Origin: Staphylococcus piscifermentans
Lineage (GTDB): Bacteria; Bacillota; Bacilli; Staphylococcales; Staphylococcaceae
Length of the DNA: 64,000 bases
Direction of reading: 5' to 3'
Assembly (NCBI RefSeq): GCF_900186985.1
Contig: NZ_LT906447.1
Span: 1,364,001 to 1,428,000, forward strand
Positions 1 to 11,078 of the stretch are shown here, piece after piece (position 1 is the first letter of the stretch; every line of letters starts with the position of its first letter). A program made the position numbers and the translations under genes. The notes below the pieces were generated by a model. That model saw nothing but the letters and a program-made list of their open reading frames with translations. It was not told the origin of the DNA and did not search any database.

Positions 1-653
1 ACGGCTTATTCGATGGGGGAAGTTCTAAGAAAGATACAAATAAAATCAAACAACTAGAAGCGGAAAATCAACGTTTAAAATCTGAAAACAGTGATTTTAG
101 AAAAGAACTAAAAGTTAAAGATATTTCAAAATATGATCCAATTAGTTCTACTGTCATTGCCAGAAATCCTGATCAATGGATGAATAAAGTCATTATCGAT
201 AAAGGAAAAAAAGACGGCATAAAAAATAATATGGCAGTTATTACTTCTGAAGGATTAGTAGGCCGTATTGCTAAGGTAAATCAGTTCTCTTCACAAGTGG
301 ATTTATTGTCAACTAATTCTAGAACAGGAAAAATTTCTGTTAATATTCAACATAAATCAAAAAAAGTTTTCGGTTTAATTAATCATTATGACCGCAAAAC
401 AAATGAATTGGTTATTAGTGATATTGATAATAAAGATAAAATAAGTAAAGGCGATAAAGTAGTTACTAGCGGATTAGCTAACCAACTGCCAAGCGACTTA
501 TACATCGGAGAGGTTACCAAAGTAAATAATGATGAATACGGACTTGCTAAAGAAGTGCGTGTGAAAACTGCTGCAGACTTGAGTGATTTAGACCATGTGT
601 ATGTAGCGAAGAGAGATCCTAAAACTTTGACGGATGAAAGCGGTGAGCAATAA
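1..653 (+). CDS. mreC: Rod shape-determining protein MreC, 5'-truncated
   Basis: C-terminal part of MreC, a membrane-anchored extracellular scaffold for cell-wall synthesis. The reading frame is open from the window edge (first full codon at position 3), so the cytoplasmic tail and membrane segment are missing. Visible are a lysine/glutamate-rich coiled coil (about codons 10-40 of the fragment) and then the MreC beta-barrel region, beginning near the ARNPDQW stretch and including GLVGRIAKV. An in-frame ATG at 180 is internal, because the coiled coil upstream is clearly part of the same protein. The stop overlaps the start of mreD by one base (TAATG), indicating translational coupling. In coccoid staphylococci MreCD persists without MreB; that is family knowledge. 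Confidence 0.93.
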   Translation, partial: GLFDGGSSKKDTNKIKQLEAENQRLKSENSDFRKELKVKDISKYDPISSTVIARNPDQWMNKVIIDKGKKDGIKNNMAVITSEGLVGRIAKVNQFSSQVDLLSTNSRTGKISVNIQHKSKKVFGLINHYDRKTNELVISDIDNKDKISKGDKVVTSGLANQLPSDLYIGEVTKVNNDEYGLAKEVRVKTAADLSDLDHVYVAKRDPKTLTDESGEQ

Positions 654-1174
654 TGCGCGCATTCAGCTATTTTTTATTTGGCGCAGTTCTTTTTTACATT
701 GACTCACTTATTGCTTTGATTATTCCTATGCATATAGGTAATAAAGAAATCGTTTTCGTTCCTCATCTTTTATTAATGTATCTTTTGATTTTGACAATAT
801 ATAAGAAACCAAGTATTGCGATTACTCTCGCTATTATCTTCGGGCTTACAACTGATTTATATTATGGGACTATTTATGGTTTAAATACATTTGGGTATTT
901 ACTGTTTGTAGTGCTGATGAATTATTTTTTCAAAGTATATTATAGAGATCATGCCATGATTTTCTTAGGAGTATGGATATTTACTGTCATTTTTGAAATT
1001 TACACAGCATTGATATATGGATTATTAGGACTCATCCAGTTTAATTTTATAGAATTTATTTTATTCAGATTAGTGCCGACTGCATTACTTAATCTGATAT
1101 TGCTTGTCATTCTATTTACATTAACGAGAAAACTTATCAAAAAATTAACTTCAACAATTGACACGAAGGCATAA
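653..1174 (+). CDS. mreD: Rod shape-determining protein MreD
   Basis: A 173-residue, very hydrophobic protein with about five predicted membrane segments. Its charged residues sit mainly at the C-terminus (Arg-Lys-Leu-Ile-Lys-Lys), as in MreD. It is thought to partner MreC in the membrane during wall synthesis. The ATG at 653 overlaps the mreC stop and is the only sensible start. MreD is poorly conserved in sequence, so the call rests on size, topology and its position after mreC. The last 20 bases carry a consensus -35 hexamer for the downstream ribosomal protein genes. Confidence 0.9.
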   Translation: MRAFSYFLFGAVLFYIDSLIALIIPMHIGNKEIVFVPHLLLMYLLILTIYKKPSIAITLAIIFGLTTDLYYGTIYGLNTFGYLLFVVLMNYFFKVYYRDHAMIFLGVWIFTVIFEIYTALIYGLLGLIQFNFIEFILFRLVPTALLNLILLVILFTLTRKLIKKLTSTIDTKA

Positions 1175-1186
1175 GGATGGTAAGCT
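1158..1186 (+). promoter_or_regulatory. Putative sigma-A promoter for rplU-prp-rpmA
   Basis: TTGACA (1158-1163), 17 bases, then TAAGCT (1181-1186). The -35 is perfect and the -10 is weak. It lies at the mreD end and would start transcription near 1193, just ahead of the structured rplU leader. Inferred from sequence only. Confidence 0.5.
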
Positions 1187-1192
1187 TTAGCA

Positions 1193-1296
1193 GTTGAGTA
1201 GTTTATAGCTACATACAACCGCTCAAATATAGGTATAAGTATATTGAAGAATATCACCTATATATGGCGTGACTTATTATATAGGAGGTGCAAAGT
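1193..1296 (+). promoter_or_regulatory. Structured 5' leader of rplU (L21 leader candidate)
   Basis: About 100 bases of untranslated leader between mreD and rplU. It holds a perfect 8-bp stem, ATATAGGT at 1227-1234 with ACCTATAT at 1256-1263, and a second potential hairpin around 1196-1225. Firmicutes carry a conserved L21 leader motif at this position upstream of rplU-ysxB-rpmA. Location and secondary structure fit, but I cannot score it against the covariance model here. Confidence 0.5.
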
Positions 1297-1605
1297 ATGT
1301 TTGCTATTATCGAAACAGGCGGTAAACAAATTAAAGTAGAAGAAGGTCAAGAAATCTACGTTGAGAAATTAGACGTAAATGAAGGCGACGCTTTTACTTT
1401 TGACAAAGTATTATTTGTAGGTGGAGACTCTGTAAAAGTTGGTGCTCCAACAGTAGAAGGTGCTACTGTATCAGCTACAGTTAATAAACAAGGTCGCGGT
1501 AAAAAAATTACTGTATTTACTTACAGACGTCGTAAAGACTCTAAACGTAAAAAAGGCCATCGTCAACCATACACTAAATTAACAATTGACAAAATCAACG
1601 CTTAA
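1297..1605 (+). CDS. rplU: 50S ribosomal protein L21
   Basis: A 102-residue L21 beginning [11 protein letters not shown], with the basic tail segment [18 protein letters not shown] that contacts 23S rRNA. The frame is open to a GTG at 1288, but that GTG lies inside the ribosome binding site (AGGAGGTG, 1283-1290). The ATG at 1297, seven bases after it, gives the family's usual length. It is the first gene of the L21-Prp-L27 transcription unit. Confidence 0.97.
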   Translation: MFAIIETGGKQIKVEEGQEIYVEKLDVNEGDAFTFDKVLFVGGDSVKVGAPTVEGATVSATVNKQGRGKKITVFTYRRRKDSKRKKGHRQPYTKLTIDKINA

Positions 1606-1607
1606 TA

Positions 1608-1928
1608 ATGATTAATATTGATATATCGTTAAATAATGATGGTCAGGTTACAGATGTCATCATGGATGGTCACGCTGAACATGGTGAGTATGGTCATGAT
1701 ATTGTCTGTGCTGGAGCCTCAGCAGTTCTGTTTGGAAGTGTTAACGCCATCATGGGATTAACATCTGAAAGACCTGATATTGATTACGATGATGATGGAG
1801 GATATTTCCATTATAGAAGTGTTCATGTTAACGATGAAAAAGCACAATTAATCTTACAAGCAATGCTCGTATCACTTCAAACTATTGAAGAAGAGTATCA
1901 CGATAATATAAAATTAAATTATAAGTGA
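1608..1928 (+). CDS. prp: Ribosomal-processing cysteine protease Prp (YsxB)
   Basis: A 106-residue protease that removes the N-terminal extension of ribosomal protein L27 in Firmicutes. The catalytic pair is visible: His22 in the [17 protein letters not shown] block and Cys34 in the same block. The gene sits between rplU and rpmA, two bases after the L21 stop. The L27 encoded next door carries the cleavable [10 protein letters not shown] leader, so enzyme and substrate are adjacent. The ATG at 1608 gives the standard length. Confidence 0.95.
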   Translation: MINIDISLNNDGQVTDVIMDGHAEHGEYGHDIVCAGASAVLFGSVNAIMGLTSERPDIDYDDDGGYFHYRSVHVNDEKAQLILQAMLVSLQTIEEEYHDNIKLNYK

Positions 1929-1939
1929 GGTGTACTCAG

Positions 1940-2224
1940 ATGTTAAAATTAAACTTGCAATTCTTCGCATCTAAAAAAGGGGTAAGTTCTACAAAAAACG
2001 GACGTGACTCTGAATCCAAACGTCTTGGCGCTAAACGTGCTGACGGTCAATTCGTAACAGGCGGTTCAATTTTATTCCGTCAACGCGGAACTAAAATTTA
2101 TGCTGGTGAAAATGTAGGTCGCGGCGGTGACGATACATTATTCGCTAAAATTGACGGCGTTGTTAAATTCGAACGCAAAGGCCGTGACAAAAAACAAGTT
2201 TCAGTTTACGCTGTAGCTGAGTAA
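1940..2224 (+). CDS. rpmA: 50S ribosomal protein L27 with Prp-cleaved leader
   Basis: A 94-residue L27 starting [17 protein letters not shown]. The [10 protein letters not shown] segment is the Firmicute extension cut by Prp after the Phe-Phe-Ala region, leaving a mature N-terminus that reaches the peptidyl-transferase centre. The frame is open to 1925, but the start at 1940 follows the ribosome binding site GTGAGGTG (1925-1932) at normal spacing and matches the family. It is followed directly by a terminator. Confidence 0.97.
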   Translation: MLKLNLQFFASKKGVSSTKNGRDSESKRLGAKRADGQFVTGGSILFRQRGTKIYAGENVGRGGDDTLFAKIDGVVKFERKGRDKKQVSVYAVAE

Positions 2225-2237
2225 TTTTTGTTAACGT

Positions 2238-2272
2238 AACACCAGAAGTCATACTTCTGGTGTTTTATTTTT
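2238..2272 (+). terminator. Intrinsic terminator after rpmA
   Basis: An 11-bp perfect stem (2238-2248 with 2254-2264) with a five-base loop, followed by a T-rich tract. It closes the L21-L27 operon before obgE. Confidence 0.9.
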
Positions 2273-2279
2273 GTCTTTA

Positions 2280-2309
2280 TTTCTCTCAAGACACGAAAAA
2301 TGATATAAT
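2280..2309 (+). promoter_or_regulatory. Putative promoter for obgE
   Basis: TATAAT at 2304-2309 preceded by TGA (extended -10, TGnTATAAT), with a weak -35 (TTTCTC, 2280-2285, 18-base spacing). It follows the rpmA terminator and precedes the obgE ribosome binding site. Confidence 0.6.
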
Positions 2310-2355
2310 AATCAAGATATTTCAAACGTAAATTAATAAAAAAGAGGTGAGAAAC

Positions 2356-3648
2356 ATGTTTGTCGATCAAGTCAAAATATTATTAAAAGCTGGCGACGGC
2401 GGAAATGGAATTACAGCTTATAGAAGAGAAAAATATGTTCCATTTGGAGGACCAGCAGGCGGAGATGGCGGACGCGGCGCTTCAGTCATATTCGAAGTGG
2501 ATGAAGGGCTACGTACATTATTGGACTTCAGATATCAACGTCAGTTCAAAGCGAAACGCGGTGAAGGCGGCCAAGGTAGTAATATGCATGGCAGAAATGC
2601 TGAAGATTTAATACTCAAAGTACCACCAGGCACATTGATTAAAGACGCTGAAACAGAAGAAGTTTTAGCGGACTTAGTAGAAGATGGCCAACAAGCAGTA
2701 GTAGCGAAAGGCGGACGTGGCGGACGTGGTAATTCTCGTTTTGCTACTCCACGAAATCCTGCACCTGATTTTAGTGAAAATGGTGAACCAGGTGAAGAAA
2801 TAGAAGTAACCTTAGAATTGAAATTATTAGCAGATGTAGGATTAGTTGGTTTCCCAAGCGTAGGAAAATCAACATTGCTTTCTGTAGTTTCAAAAGCAAA
2901 ACCTAAAATCGGCGCTTATCATTTTACAACAATCAAACCTAATTTAGGCGTCGTTTCCACACCTGACGGCAGAAGTTTCGTTTTAGCAGATTTACCAGGA
3001 TTAATTGAAGGTGCTTCTGAAGGCGTAGGCCTAGGCCATCAATTCTTACGACATGTTGAAAGAACGAAAGTAATTGTGCATGTTATTGATATGAGTGGTT
3101 CTGAAGGCAGAGATCCTTTAGAGGACTATAAGACCATTAATAAAGAATTATCATCTTATGGTCAACGCTTAGAAGAACGTCCGCAAATTGTGGTTGCGAA
3201 TAAAATGGATTTACCAGATGCTGAAGACAACTTAGAATTATTTAAAGAAGAAGTAGGTAAAGATGTCGAAATCATTCCTATCTCTGCATACACTAAAGAG
3301 AATATAGACCAGTTGCTTTATGCAATCGCTGATAAATTAGATGAATACAAAGATGTCGACTTTACTAAAGAAGACGATGAAGCGCTTGGTGTTAACAGAG
3401 TATTATACAAACATACACCTTCACAAGATACTTTCACCATCACGCGTGATGATGATGCTGCTTATGTCGTAAGCGGTAAAGCGATTGAACGTATGTTCAA
3501 GATGACTGACTTCAATAGCGATCCAGCTGTTAGAAGATTTGCACGTCAAATGCGTTCAATGGGCATTGATGATGCACTAAGAGAACGCGGTGCTAAGAAT
3601 GGCGATATTGTAAGAATACTTGGCGGAGAGTTTGAATTCGTGGAATAG
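2356..3648 (+). CDS. obgE: Ribosome-assembly GTPase ObgE/CgtA
   Basis: A 430-residue GTPase acting in late 50S assembly and stress signalling. It has the glycine-rich Obg fold at residues 1-158 (many GGxGG repeats), then the G domain with P-loop GFPSVGKST (about 164-172), DLPG (about 212) and NKMD (about 282), and a C-terminal OCT domain. The frame is open to GTG 2347, but that codon is inside the ribosome binding site. The ATG at 2356 gives the usual length. It is followed closely by an ACT-domain gene. Confidence 0.97.
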   Translation: MFVDQVKILLKAGDGGNGITAYRREKYVPFGGPAGGDGGRGASVIFEVDEGLRTLLDFRYQRQFKAKRGEGGQGSNMHGRNAEDLILKVPPGTLIKDAETEEVLADLVEDGQQAVVAKGGRGGRGNSRFATPRNPAPDFSENGEPGEEIEVTLELKLLADVGLVGFPSVGKSTLLSVVSKAKPKIGAYHFTTIKPNLGVVSTPDGRSFVLADLPGLIEGASEGVGLGHQFLRHVERTKVIVHVIDMSGSEGRDPLEDYKTINKELSSYGQRLEERPQIVVANKMDLPDAEDNLELFKEEVGKDVEIIPISAYTKENIDQLLYAIADKLDEYKDVDFTKEDDEALGVNRVLYKHTPSQDTFTITRDDDAAYVVSGKAIERMFKMTDFNSDPAVRRFARQMRSMGIDDALRERGAKNGDIVRILGGEFEFVE

Positions 3649-3658
3649 AGGTGTCTAA

Positions 3659-4114
3659 GTGGACGAGAAAAATGTTAAAAAGTTCTATTTGATACGAGAG
3701 GATGTTTTGCCGGAGTCAGTGATCAAGACTTTGCAAATTAAGGATGCCTTAAAAGAAAATCCTGAACTCTCAATTTATGAAGCTGTCAGAGAATACGGAC
3801 TGTCTCGTAGTGCTTTTTATAAATATAAAGATACTATTTTTCCCTTAGATGAAAAAATAGAAGAAACTAAAGAGTTTACGATTATACTTTATGTGCATGA
3901 TAAAGTAGGCATGTTAGCTCAAGTTTTAAATACGATATCGCAAATTCATATGTCAGTACTTACGATTCATCAAAGTATTCCCATGGAAGATAAAGCTACT
4001 ATCACATTGTCGATTAATACGGCAGGAAGTCCTACTTCAATTGAAGATGTAATTTTTGCGCTGCGTAATATAGATAATGTTTATAAAGTAGAAATAATAA
4101 GTATGTCGATGTAA
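3659..4114 (+). CDS. ACT domain-containing protein, UPF0735 (PheB-like)
   Basis: A 151-residue protein of the UPF0735/PheB family. It has an N-terminal helix-turn-helix-like segment (AVREYGLSRSAFYKYKDTI, about residues 41-59) and a C-terminal ACT domain from about 72, which usually binds a small molecule such as an amino acid. The exact role is unknown; in bacilli the homologue neighbours phenylalanine genes. It starts with GTG at 3659 after AGAGGTG, eleven bases after the obgE stop, so it is co-transcribed with obgE and probably ruvA. Confidence 0.85.
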   Translation: MDEKNVKKFYLIREDVLPESVIKTLQIKDALKENPELSIYEAVREYGLSRSAFYKYKDTIFPLDEKIEETKEFTIILYVHDKVGMLAQVLNTISQIHMSVLTIHQSIPMEDKATITLSINTAGSPTSIEDVIFALRNIDNVYKVEIISMSM

Positions 4115-4126
4115 GGAAGTGACCAC

Positions 4127-4732
4127 GTGTACGCATATATAAAAGGTAAACTATCACAATTGTTCCCAACGCATGTTGTGGTTGAAACTAATGGCATAGG
4201 TTATGAAATTCAAACACCTAATTCATATCGTTTTCAACAATATTATCAACAAGAAGTAACTATTTTCACTTCTTTAGTAGTGAGAGAAGATGCACAACTG
4301 TTATACGGGTTTATGAGTGAAGAAGAAAAAGAAATGTTTTTAAGCTTAAATAAAGTAACAGGTATTGGTCCTAAATCTGCTTTAGCAATTCTTGCTGCTA
4401 GTACGCCTATTGAAGTTAAAATCGGGATTGAAAATGAAAACGAAACTTATCTAACAAAATTTCCAGGAATCGGCAAGAAAACTGCGCGTCAAATTATTTT
4501 GGATTTAAAAGGTAAAGTGCAAATCACAGAAGAAAATCCTGACACATTACTCAACTTTGATAACCCTCAAGGTAATAATGCATCACCGGTACTTGAAGAA
4601 GCACTGCTTGCATTAGAAGCTTTAGGTTACTCTAAACGTGAGTTGAATAAAGTAGAGAAAAAGCTCCAAGCTGAAACATATCATTCAGTGGATGAAGCGG
4701 TAAAAGCAGGTTTAAAAATACTTGTATCATAA
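4127..4732 (+). CDS. ruvA: Holliday junction DNA helicase subunit RuvA
   Basis: A 201-residue RuvA that binds four-way junctions as a tetramer and loads RuvB. It begins MYAYIKGKL from a GTG start (4127) with ribosome binding site AAGGAAGTG. The OB domain is at residues 1-62. Tandem helix-hairpin-helix motifs follow ([11 protein letters not shown] and [13 protein letters not shown], about 80-125), and the C-terminal domain III that contacts RuvB ends the protein. No ruvC is seen, as expected in Firmicutes, which use RecU. Confidence 0.97.
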   Translation: MYAYIKGKLSQLFPTHVVVETNGIGYEIQTPNSYRFQQYYQQEVTIFTSLVVREDAQLLYGFMSEEEKEMFLSLNKVTGIGPKSALAILAASTPIEVKIGIENENETYLTKFPGIGKKTARQIILDLKGKVQITEENPDTLLNFDNPQGNNASPVLEEALLALEALGYSKRELNKVEKKLQAETYHSVDEAVKAGLKILVS

Positions 4733-4755
4733 TATGATGAAATGGAGGGGACACA

Positions 4756-5772
4756 ATGGATGATAGAATGGTAGATCAATCATTGCATGAGGATGAATCA
4801 TCGTTTGAATTATCATTAAGACCCCATCTTCTTAGACAATATATTGGCCAAGCTTCAATTAAATCTAATTTAGAAGTGTTTATTAAAGCTGCCAAATTGA
4901 GAGAAGAACCTCTCGATCATGTGCTGTTATTTGGACCTCCAGGTTTAGGTAAGACTACTTTATCAAATATTATCGCTAATGAAATGGGGGTTAACATCCG
5001 GACGGTTACAGGTCCAGCTATTGAACGTCCAGGAGATTTAGCTGCAATTTTGTCTGGATTGCAACCAGGGGATGTATTATTTATCGACGAAATACATCGT
5101 CTCAGCAGTGTAGTTGAAGAAGTACTTTACCCAGCTATGGAAGATTTCTATTTAGATATTGTCATTGGCAAAGGTGAAGAAGCGAGAAGTATCCGCATTG
5201 ACTTGCCACCATTTACATTAGTAGGCGCAACTACGAGAGCTGGCAGTCTGACAGGACCGCTTCGTGATCGTTTTGGCGTACACTTGCGCTTAGAATACTA
5301 TAAAGAATCTGAGTTAAAAGATATTATTATTCGCACAGCTGAAGTGCTTAATACAGAAATTGATGAGGAAAGTGCTATAGAATTAGCTAAAAGAAGTCGC
5401 GGAACACCACGTATTGCAAATCGACTGTTGAAACGAGTGAGAGATTTCCAACAAGTCAACGAAGACGACAAAATTTATATCGAAACAACCAAACGCGCGC
5501 TGCAGTTACTGCAAGTAGATGATTACGGGTTAGATTATATTGACCATAAAATGATGAGTTGTATTATCAATCAATATAATGGCGGCCCCGTCGGTTTGGA
5601 TACCATTGCGGTTTCAATAGGAGAAGAGCGTATTACCATTGAAGATGTCTATGAACCTTTTTTAATACAAAAAGGCTTCTTAGAGCGTACACCTAGAGGG
5701 CGTAAAGCAACACCATTAGCATATGACCATTTCAGTGCAGAGTATGGAAAGAGGGACAATTTTGAACATTGA
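4756..5772 (+). CDS. ruvB: Holliday junction branch-migration ATPase RuvB
   Basis: A 338-residue AAA+ motor. The Walker A is GPPGLGKT (60-67), the Walker B LFIDEI (about 108-113), and sensor motif GATTRAGSL and the arginine-containing LRDRFG follow. A C-terminal winged helix ([25 protein letters not shown] region) binds DNA. The ATG at 4756 follows GGAGGGG at five bases. The last 11 bases overlap the start of queA. Confidence 0.97.
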   Translation: MDDRMVDQSLHEDESSFELSLRPHLLRQYIGQASIKSNLEVFIKAAKLREEPLDHVLLFGPPGLGKTTLSNIIANEMGVNIRTVTGPAIERPGDLAAILSGLQPGDVLFIDEIHRLSSVVEEVLYPAMEDFYLDIVIGKGEEARSIRIDLPPFTLVGATTRAGSLTGPLRDRFGVHLRLEYYKESELKDIIIRTAEVLNTEIDEESAIELAKRSRGTPRIANRLLKRVRDFQQVNEDDKIYIETTKRALQLLQVDDYGLDYIDHKMMSCIINQYNGGPVGLDTIAVSIGEERITIEDVYEPFLIQKGFLERTPRGRKATPLAYDHFSAEYGKRDNFEH

Positions 5773-6787
5773 AGAATTTGATTATGATTTGCCAGAAGAA
5801 CTGATTGCACAAACGCCTTTAAAAGATAGAGATACAAGTCGTTTACTTGTGTTGAATAGAGAAAACGGTGAAATAGATCATCGTCACTTTAAAGATGTCA
5901 TTGAATATATTAATCCAGGAGATACTTTAGTATTAAATGATACAAAGGTTATGCCTGCTCGATTATTTGGAGTGAAGCAAGAAACAAAAGCAAAAGTAGA
6001 AATGCTGATGTTGACCCAAATTGAAGGCGATGACTGGGAAGTATTGTTAAAACCTGCTAAACGCATAAAAGTAGGCCAAAAGTTATCTTTTGGTGAAGGT
6101 AAAATCGAGGCTTTGTGTATCAAAGAATTAGACCAAGGCGGAAGAATTATGCGTCTTTCATATGACGGTATTTTGCAAGAGCGCTTGGACGAACTTGGTG
6201 AGATGCCGTTACCGCCTTATATTAAAGAACGATTAGAAGACCAAGACAGATATCAAACTGTTTATGCGAAAGCAACAGGTTCAGCAGCAGCTCCTACAGC
6301 AGGTTTACATTTTACTGATGAATTACTAGACGAACTCAAAGCTAAAGGGGTGCAACTTGCTTTCATCACTTTGCATGTAGGGTTAGGTACGTTCAGGCCC
6401 GTGAGTGTCGAGAATATTGATGATCATGAAATGCATAGCGAATACTATCAAATGACTCAAGAAACAGCTGATTTGTTGAATCAAACTAAAGAAAACGGAA
6501 AGAGAATTATTTCTGTAGGCACTACATCTACGAGAACATTGGAAACGATTCGTCGTGATTATGATGAATTTAAAGCAGTCAGCGGATGGACCGATATTTT
6601 TATTTATCCAGGCTTTGAATTTAAAGCTATAGATGGATTAATTACTAATTTCCATTTGCCGAAATCAACTTTAGTGATGTTGGTCTCTGCTTTCAGTTCA
6701 AGACAGTATATCTTAAATGCTTATCGAACAGCAGTAGAAATGAAATATCGTTTCTTTAGTTTCGGTGATGCAATGTTAATTATTTAA
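5762..6787 (+). CDS. queA: S-adenosylmethionine:tRNA ribosyltransferase-isomerase QueA
   Basis: A 341-residue enzyme that moves the ribosyl group of SAM to preQ1 in tRNA, making epoxyqueuosine precursors. It contains the conserved [14 protein letters not shown] start, [13 protein letters not shown], and [11 protein letters not shown] place the start at TTG 5762 (Met-Asn-Ile-Glu-Glu), six bases after AAAGAGGG (5748-5755). This gives the family length and an 11-base overlap with ruvB. Upstream in-frame ATGs at 5723 and 5744 would add residues without homology and precede the ribosome binding site. Confidence 0.95.
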   Translation: MNIEEFDYDLPEELIAQTPLKDRDTSRLLVLNRENGEIDHRHFKDVIEYINPGDTLVLNDTKVMPARLFGVKQETKAKVEMLMLTQIEGDDWEVLLKPAKRIKVGQKLSFGEGKIEALCIKELDQGGRIMRLSYDGILQERLDELGEMPLPPYIKERLEDQDRYQTVYAKATGSAAAPTAGLHFTDELLDELKAKGVQLAFITLHVGLGTFRPVSVENIDDHEMHSEYYQMTQETADLLNQTKENGKRIISVGTTSTRTLETIRRDYDEFKAVSGWTDIFIYPGFEFKAIDGLITNFHLPKSTLVMLVSAFSSRQYILNAYRTAVEMKYRFFSFGDAMLII

Positions 6788-6796
6788 GGGAGTTGA

Positions 6797-7945
<1,149 letters not shown>

Positions 7946-7958
7946 AGGAGTAATTTTT

Positions 7959-8219
7959 GTGAATTTAACTGGTCTTATTTTACCTATAGCATTATTAGCA
8001 CTTATGTGGTTCTTTATGATTCGACCACAACAAAAACGTCAAAAAGAACACCGTGAAATGATTAATCGTTTAGAAGCAGGTCAACACGTTACTACTATTG
8101 GTGGTATTAAAGGTGTTGTACGTTCTTTAGACGAAACTTCAGTCGTGATTTCAGTTAATGATAAAGGAACTCAATTAACTTTTGAGAAACCTGCAATCAA
8201 ACAAGTTAATCCAGACTAA
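7959..8219 (+). CDS. yajC: Preprotein translocase subunit YajC
   Basis: An 86-residue single-span protein that associates with SecDF. One N-terminal membrane helix (residues 4-21) is followed by MIRPQQKRQKE and a small soluble domain. The start is GTG 7959 after AAAGGAG (7944-7950); the frame is open further upstream inside tgt, but only the GTG has a ribosome binding site and gives normal size. secDF follows after a terminator and a 450-base gap. Confidence 0.93.
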   Translation: MNLTGLILPIALLALMWFFMIRPQQKRQKEHREMINRLEAGQHVTTIGGIKGVVRSLDETSVVISVNDKGTQLTFEKPAIKQVNPD

Positions 8220-8287
8220 ATAATAAAACAATATTCATACGTATAGATTCCAATGTTAAGGGTAGCTCTATACATAATATTGAAAAT

Positions 8288-8337
8288 ACACCTTCTCATT
8301 ATCTTTATTTAAACGATAATGAGAAGGTGTTTCTTTT
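8288..8337 (+). terminator. Strong intrinsic terminator after yajC
   Basis: A perfect 16-bp stem (8288-8303 with 8315-8330), an 11-base loop and a TTCTTTT tract. It ends the ruvAB-queA-tgt-yajC transcription unit. Confidence 0.93.
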
Positions 8338-8607
8338 GTAAGAAATATTACTATTTCGTTGCGATTCTGAAACATTGTTTTAAATTAAAATAATTGCGTG
8401 TATAATGTACTCTTGGTACACGATTTAACTGTAATTTAAATATTATAAACTTTGCGTAAGGTAATGTTATTTTGAAATCTCGATTGTTTGAGACTTTTTT
8501 AAATTTAATCGTGATTTTTGAAAGACATATGCAGATATAGTAAACTTGTGTGGTTCATTTAAATACTGCAATCCAAAGAGAAACAATACTTTTGACTTGT
8601 TTTGACT
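8338..8607 (+). other. Gene-free stretch between yajC and secDF
   Basis: AT-rich, with no credible ORF. It contains a perfect TATAAT (8401-8406), and about 80 bases downstream a weak 6-bp hairpin (8478-8493) followed by CTTTTTT. Together these could delimit a short RNA, which is speculative. The secDF promoter lies just beyond. Confidence 0.35.
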
Positions 8608-8636
8608 TGCAGTAAGTTTGAATTATCGAGTATGCT
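8608..8636 (+). promoter_or_regulatory. Putative sigma-A promoter for secDF
   Basis: TTGCAG (8608-8613), 17 bases, TATGCT (8631-8636). The secDF ribosome binding site follows 20 bases later. Confidence 0.55.
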
Positions 8637-8666
8637 ATTTACATAAGTAAATAATGAGGTGTTCAT

Positions 8667-10943
8667 GTGAAGAAAAACAGTAGAATAATTGCATTCTTGC
8701 TGTTGGTTGTTTTGCTTTTTGCAGGTATGGCAGCAACTTACAAGAGTGTAGTTAAAGACGTCCGTTTAGGATTGGACCTTCAAGGTGGATTTGAGGTATT
8801 ATATCAAGTCAACCCACTGGAAAAAGGTGAGAAAATTGACGATAAGGCTGTTCAAGCAACAGCAAAAACCTTAGAAAACAGGGTCAATGTGCTTGGGGTT
8901 TCCGAACCTAAAATTCAAGTTGAAAATAATAACCGGATTCGTGTTCAATTAGCCGGTGTTAAAAATCAAAATGAAGCGCGAGACATCCTATCTTCTCAAG
9001 CCAATTTAACCATTCGTGATTCTGACGATCATGTTAAATTGACAGGTAAAGATTTAGTACAAGGTTCTGCAAAACAAGAATTCAAGCAAAATACGAACCA
9101 ACCTGCCGTTACTTTTAAATTGAAAGACAGCAAAAAATTCAAAAAAGTAACAGAAGAAATTTCCAAACGTAAAGATAACGTTATGGTTGTTTGGTTAGAC
9201 TATGAAAAAGGCGACAGTTATCAAAAAGAAAAAGATAAAAAAGATCCGAAATATGTATCTGCAGCTTCTGTTGACCAACCAATCAACTCAGACAGTGTAG
9301 AAATTTCTGGTGGATTCAATGGTGAAAAAGGTGTTCAAAAAGCAAAACAAATTGCGGACTTATTGAACTCAGGTTCACTACCAGTTCACTTGAAAGAATT
9401 GTACTCTAACTCAGTTGGTGCACAGTTCGGTCAAGATGCTCTTGATAAAACAATCTTTGGTTCTTTATTAGGTGTCGGCGTTATTTACTTATTCATGGTC
9501 GGCTTCTATAGATTGCCTGGTATTATTGCAGTGATTACATTAACAACATATATTTATATCACTCTTGTAGCCTTCAACTTTATCCATGGCGTGTTAACAT
9601 TGCCTGGTTTGGCCGCATTAGTGTTAGGTGTAGGTATGGCTGTGGATGCCAACATTATTATGTATGAACGGATTAAAGATGAATTGAGGATTGGCCGAAC
9701 CCTCAAACAAGCATTCCATAAGGCGAATAAAAGTTCCTTTATCACTATTTTGGATGCCAACTTGACTACAGTGCTGGCCGCTGCAGTGCTATTCTTCTTT
9801 GGTGAAAGTGCTGTTAAAGGGTTTGCGACGATGTTGTTACTAGCAATCTTAATGAGTTTCGTGACAGCAGTATTCTTAACACGTATCTTATTATCCTTGC
9901 TTGTTCAGTCTAATTATTTCAAAAACAGCTTCTGGTTATTTGGTGTTAACAAGAAAGATAGACATAATATCAACGAAGGTATTGATGTTTATCAATTGAA
10001 AACGCCATATGATCATTGGAACTTTATGAAACTTGCTAAACCGTTATTCTGGTTCAGTGGTATTGTGATATTAGCAGGTATAGTGATTCTCTTTATCTTT
10101 AAATTGAATCTAGGTATCGACTTTACAAGTGGTACACGTATCGATATGAAGGCTGATCATAAAATCACACAACAAAGTGTGACAAATACTTTAGATAAAG
10201 TGGGCATGAAGCCAGACCAAGTGGCACTATCTGGAAACAATGACAGTGCTTCAGTGCAGTTTAAACATGACTTAAGTAAAAATGAAGTTGCTAAAGTAAA
10301 ATCAACTATTAATGATAAATTCGGTAATGATCCGACAGTAAATACTGTTTCGCCTGTCATTGGACAAGAAATCGCTAAAAATGCGTTGTTATCATTAATT
10401 TATGCTTCAATCGGTATGATTATATACATCTCATTACGATTTGAATGGCGTATGGGACTATCTTCAATCATCTCATTATTACATGATGCCTTTATGATTG
10501 TAGCTGTCTTCAGCTTATTTAGAATAGAAGTAGATGTAACGTTTATTGCAGCAGTACTGACGATTATCGGTTATTCCATTAATGATACTATCGTTACTTT
10601 CGATAGGGTTCGTGAAAACTTAAGTAAGATTAAAGTCATTACGAAACCAGAACAAATCGATAATATTGTCAACCATTCTATTAGACAAACATTAACAAGA
10701 TCGATTAACACAGTATTAACAGTTGTAATCGTAGTAGTAGCATTATTAATCTTTGGTGCATCAAGTATCTTTAACTTTGCACTCGCGCTATTAATCGGTT
10801 TAATTTCAGGGGTGTTCTCATCTATCTTTATTGCTGTTCCTTTATGGGGCATGATGAAGAAACGTCAATTGAAAAAAACGCCTGATCATAGATTAGTTGT
10901 TCATCGTGAAAAACGCAGTAATGATGAAAAAATACTCGTATAA
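8667..10943 (+). CDS. secDF: Fused protein-export subunits SecD-SecF
   Basis: A 758-residue fusion of SecD and SecF, normal for staphylococci and bacilli. It uses the proton motive force to pull exported proteins through SecYEG. The N-terminal membrane helix is followed by LGLDLQGG (SecD signature) and a large extracytoplasmic P1 domain to about 250. Five helices follow, including GVGMAVDANIIMYERIKDE. The second half has LGIDFTSGTRID and the YSINDTIVTFDRVREN helix. GTG start at 8667, five bases after GAGGTG. Confidence 0.96.
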   Translation: MKKNSRIIAFLLLVVLLFAGMAATYKSVVKDVRLGLDLQGGFEVLYQVNPLEKGEKIDDKAVQATAKTLENRVNVLGVSEPKIQVENNNRIRVQLAGVKNQNEARDILSSQANLTIRDSDDHVKLTGKDLVQGSAKQEFKQNTNQPAVTFKLKDSKKFKKVTEEISKRKDNVMVVWLDYEKGDSYQKEKDKKDPKYVSAASVDQPINSDSVEISGGFNGEKGVQKAKQIADLLNSGSLPVHLKELYSNSVGAQFGQDALDKTIFGSLLGVGVIYLFMVGFYRLPGIIAVITLTTYIYITLVAFNFIHGVLTLPGLAALVLGVGMAVDANIIMYERIKDELRIGRTLKQAFHKANKSSFITILDANLTTVLAAAVLFFFGESAVKGFATMLLLAILMSFVTAVFLTRILLSLLVQSNYFKNSFWLFGVNKKDRHNINEGIDVYQLKTPYDHWNFMKLAKPLFWFSGIVILAGIVILFIFKLNLGIDFTSGTRIDMKADHKITQQSVTNTLDKVGMKPDQVALSGNNDSASVQFKHDLSKNEVAKVKSTINDKFGNDPTVNTVSPVIGQEIAKNALLSLIYASIGMIIYISLRFEWRMGLSSIISLLHDAFMIVAVFSLFRIEVDVTFIAAVLTIIGYSINDTIVTFDRVRENLSKIKVITKPEQIDNIVNHSIRQTLTRSINTVLTVVIVVVALLIFGASSIFNFALALLIGLISGVFSSIFIAVPLWGMMKKRQLKKTPDHRLVVHREKRSNDEKILV

Positions 10944-10955
10944 TCGATTTGGTGA

Positions 10956-10990
10956 GGGGCTAGGACATTAATTTGTTCTAGCCCCTTTTC
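10956..10990 (+). terminator. Intrinsic terminator after secDF
   Basis: A 10-bp stem including wobble pairs (10956-10965 with 10976-10985), a ten-base loop, and a short T tract (TTTTC). Confidence 0.85.
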
Positions 10991-11078
10991 TCGTTAAAAA
11001 ATGTTAAGATAGAGAAGTTACTTTTTATTTAAATGGTTCTTTTGTATAATGACATGTGGAAAAGAGGGAAGCCGGTTT

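Noticed and set aside
1000..1257. 85-residue minus-strand ORF opposite mreD and the rplU leader
   Set aside because: Antisense to a well supported gene, no ribosome binding site and no recognisable protein.
5723..5761. Upstream ATG starts for queA at 5723 and 5744
   Set aside because: They precede the ribosome binding site and add residues absent from the family; TTG at 5762 fits length and spacing.
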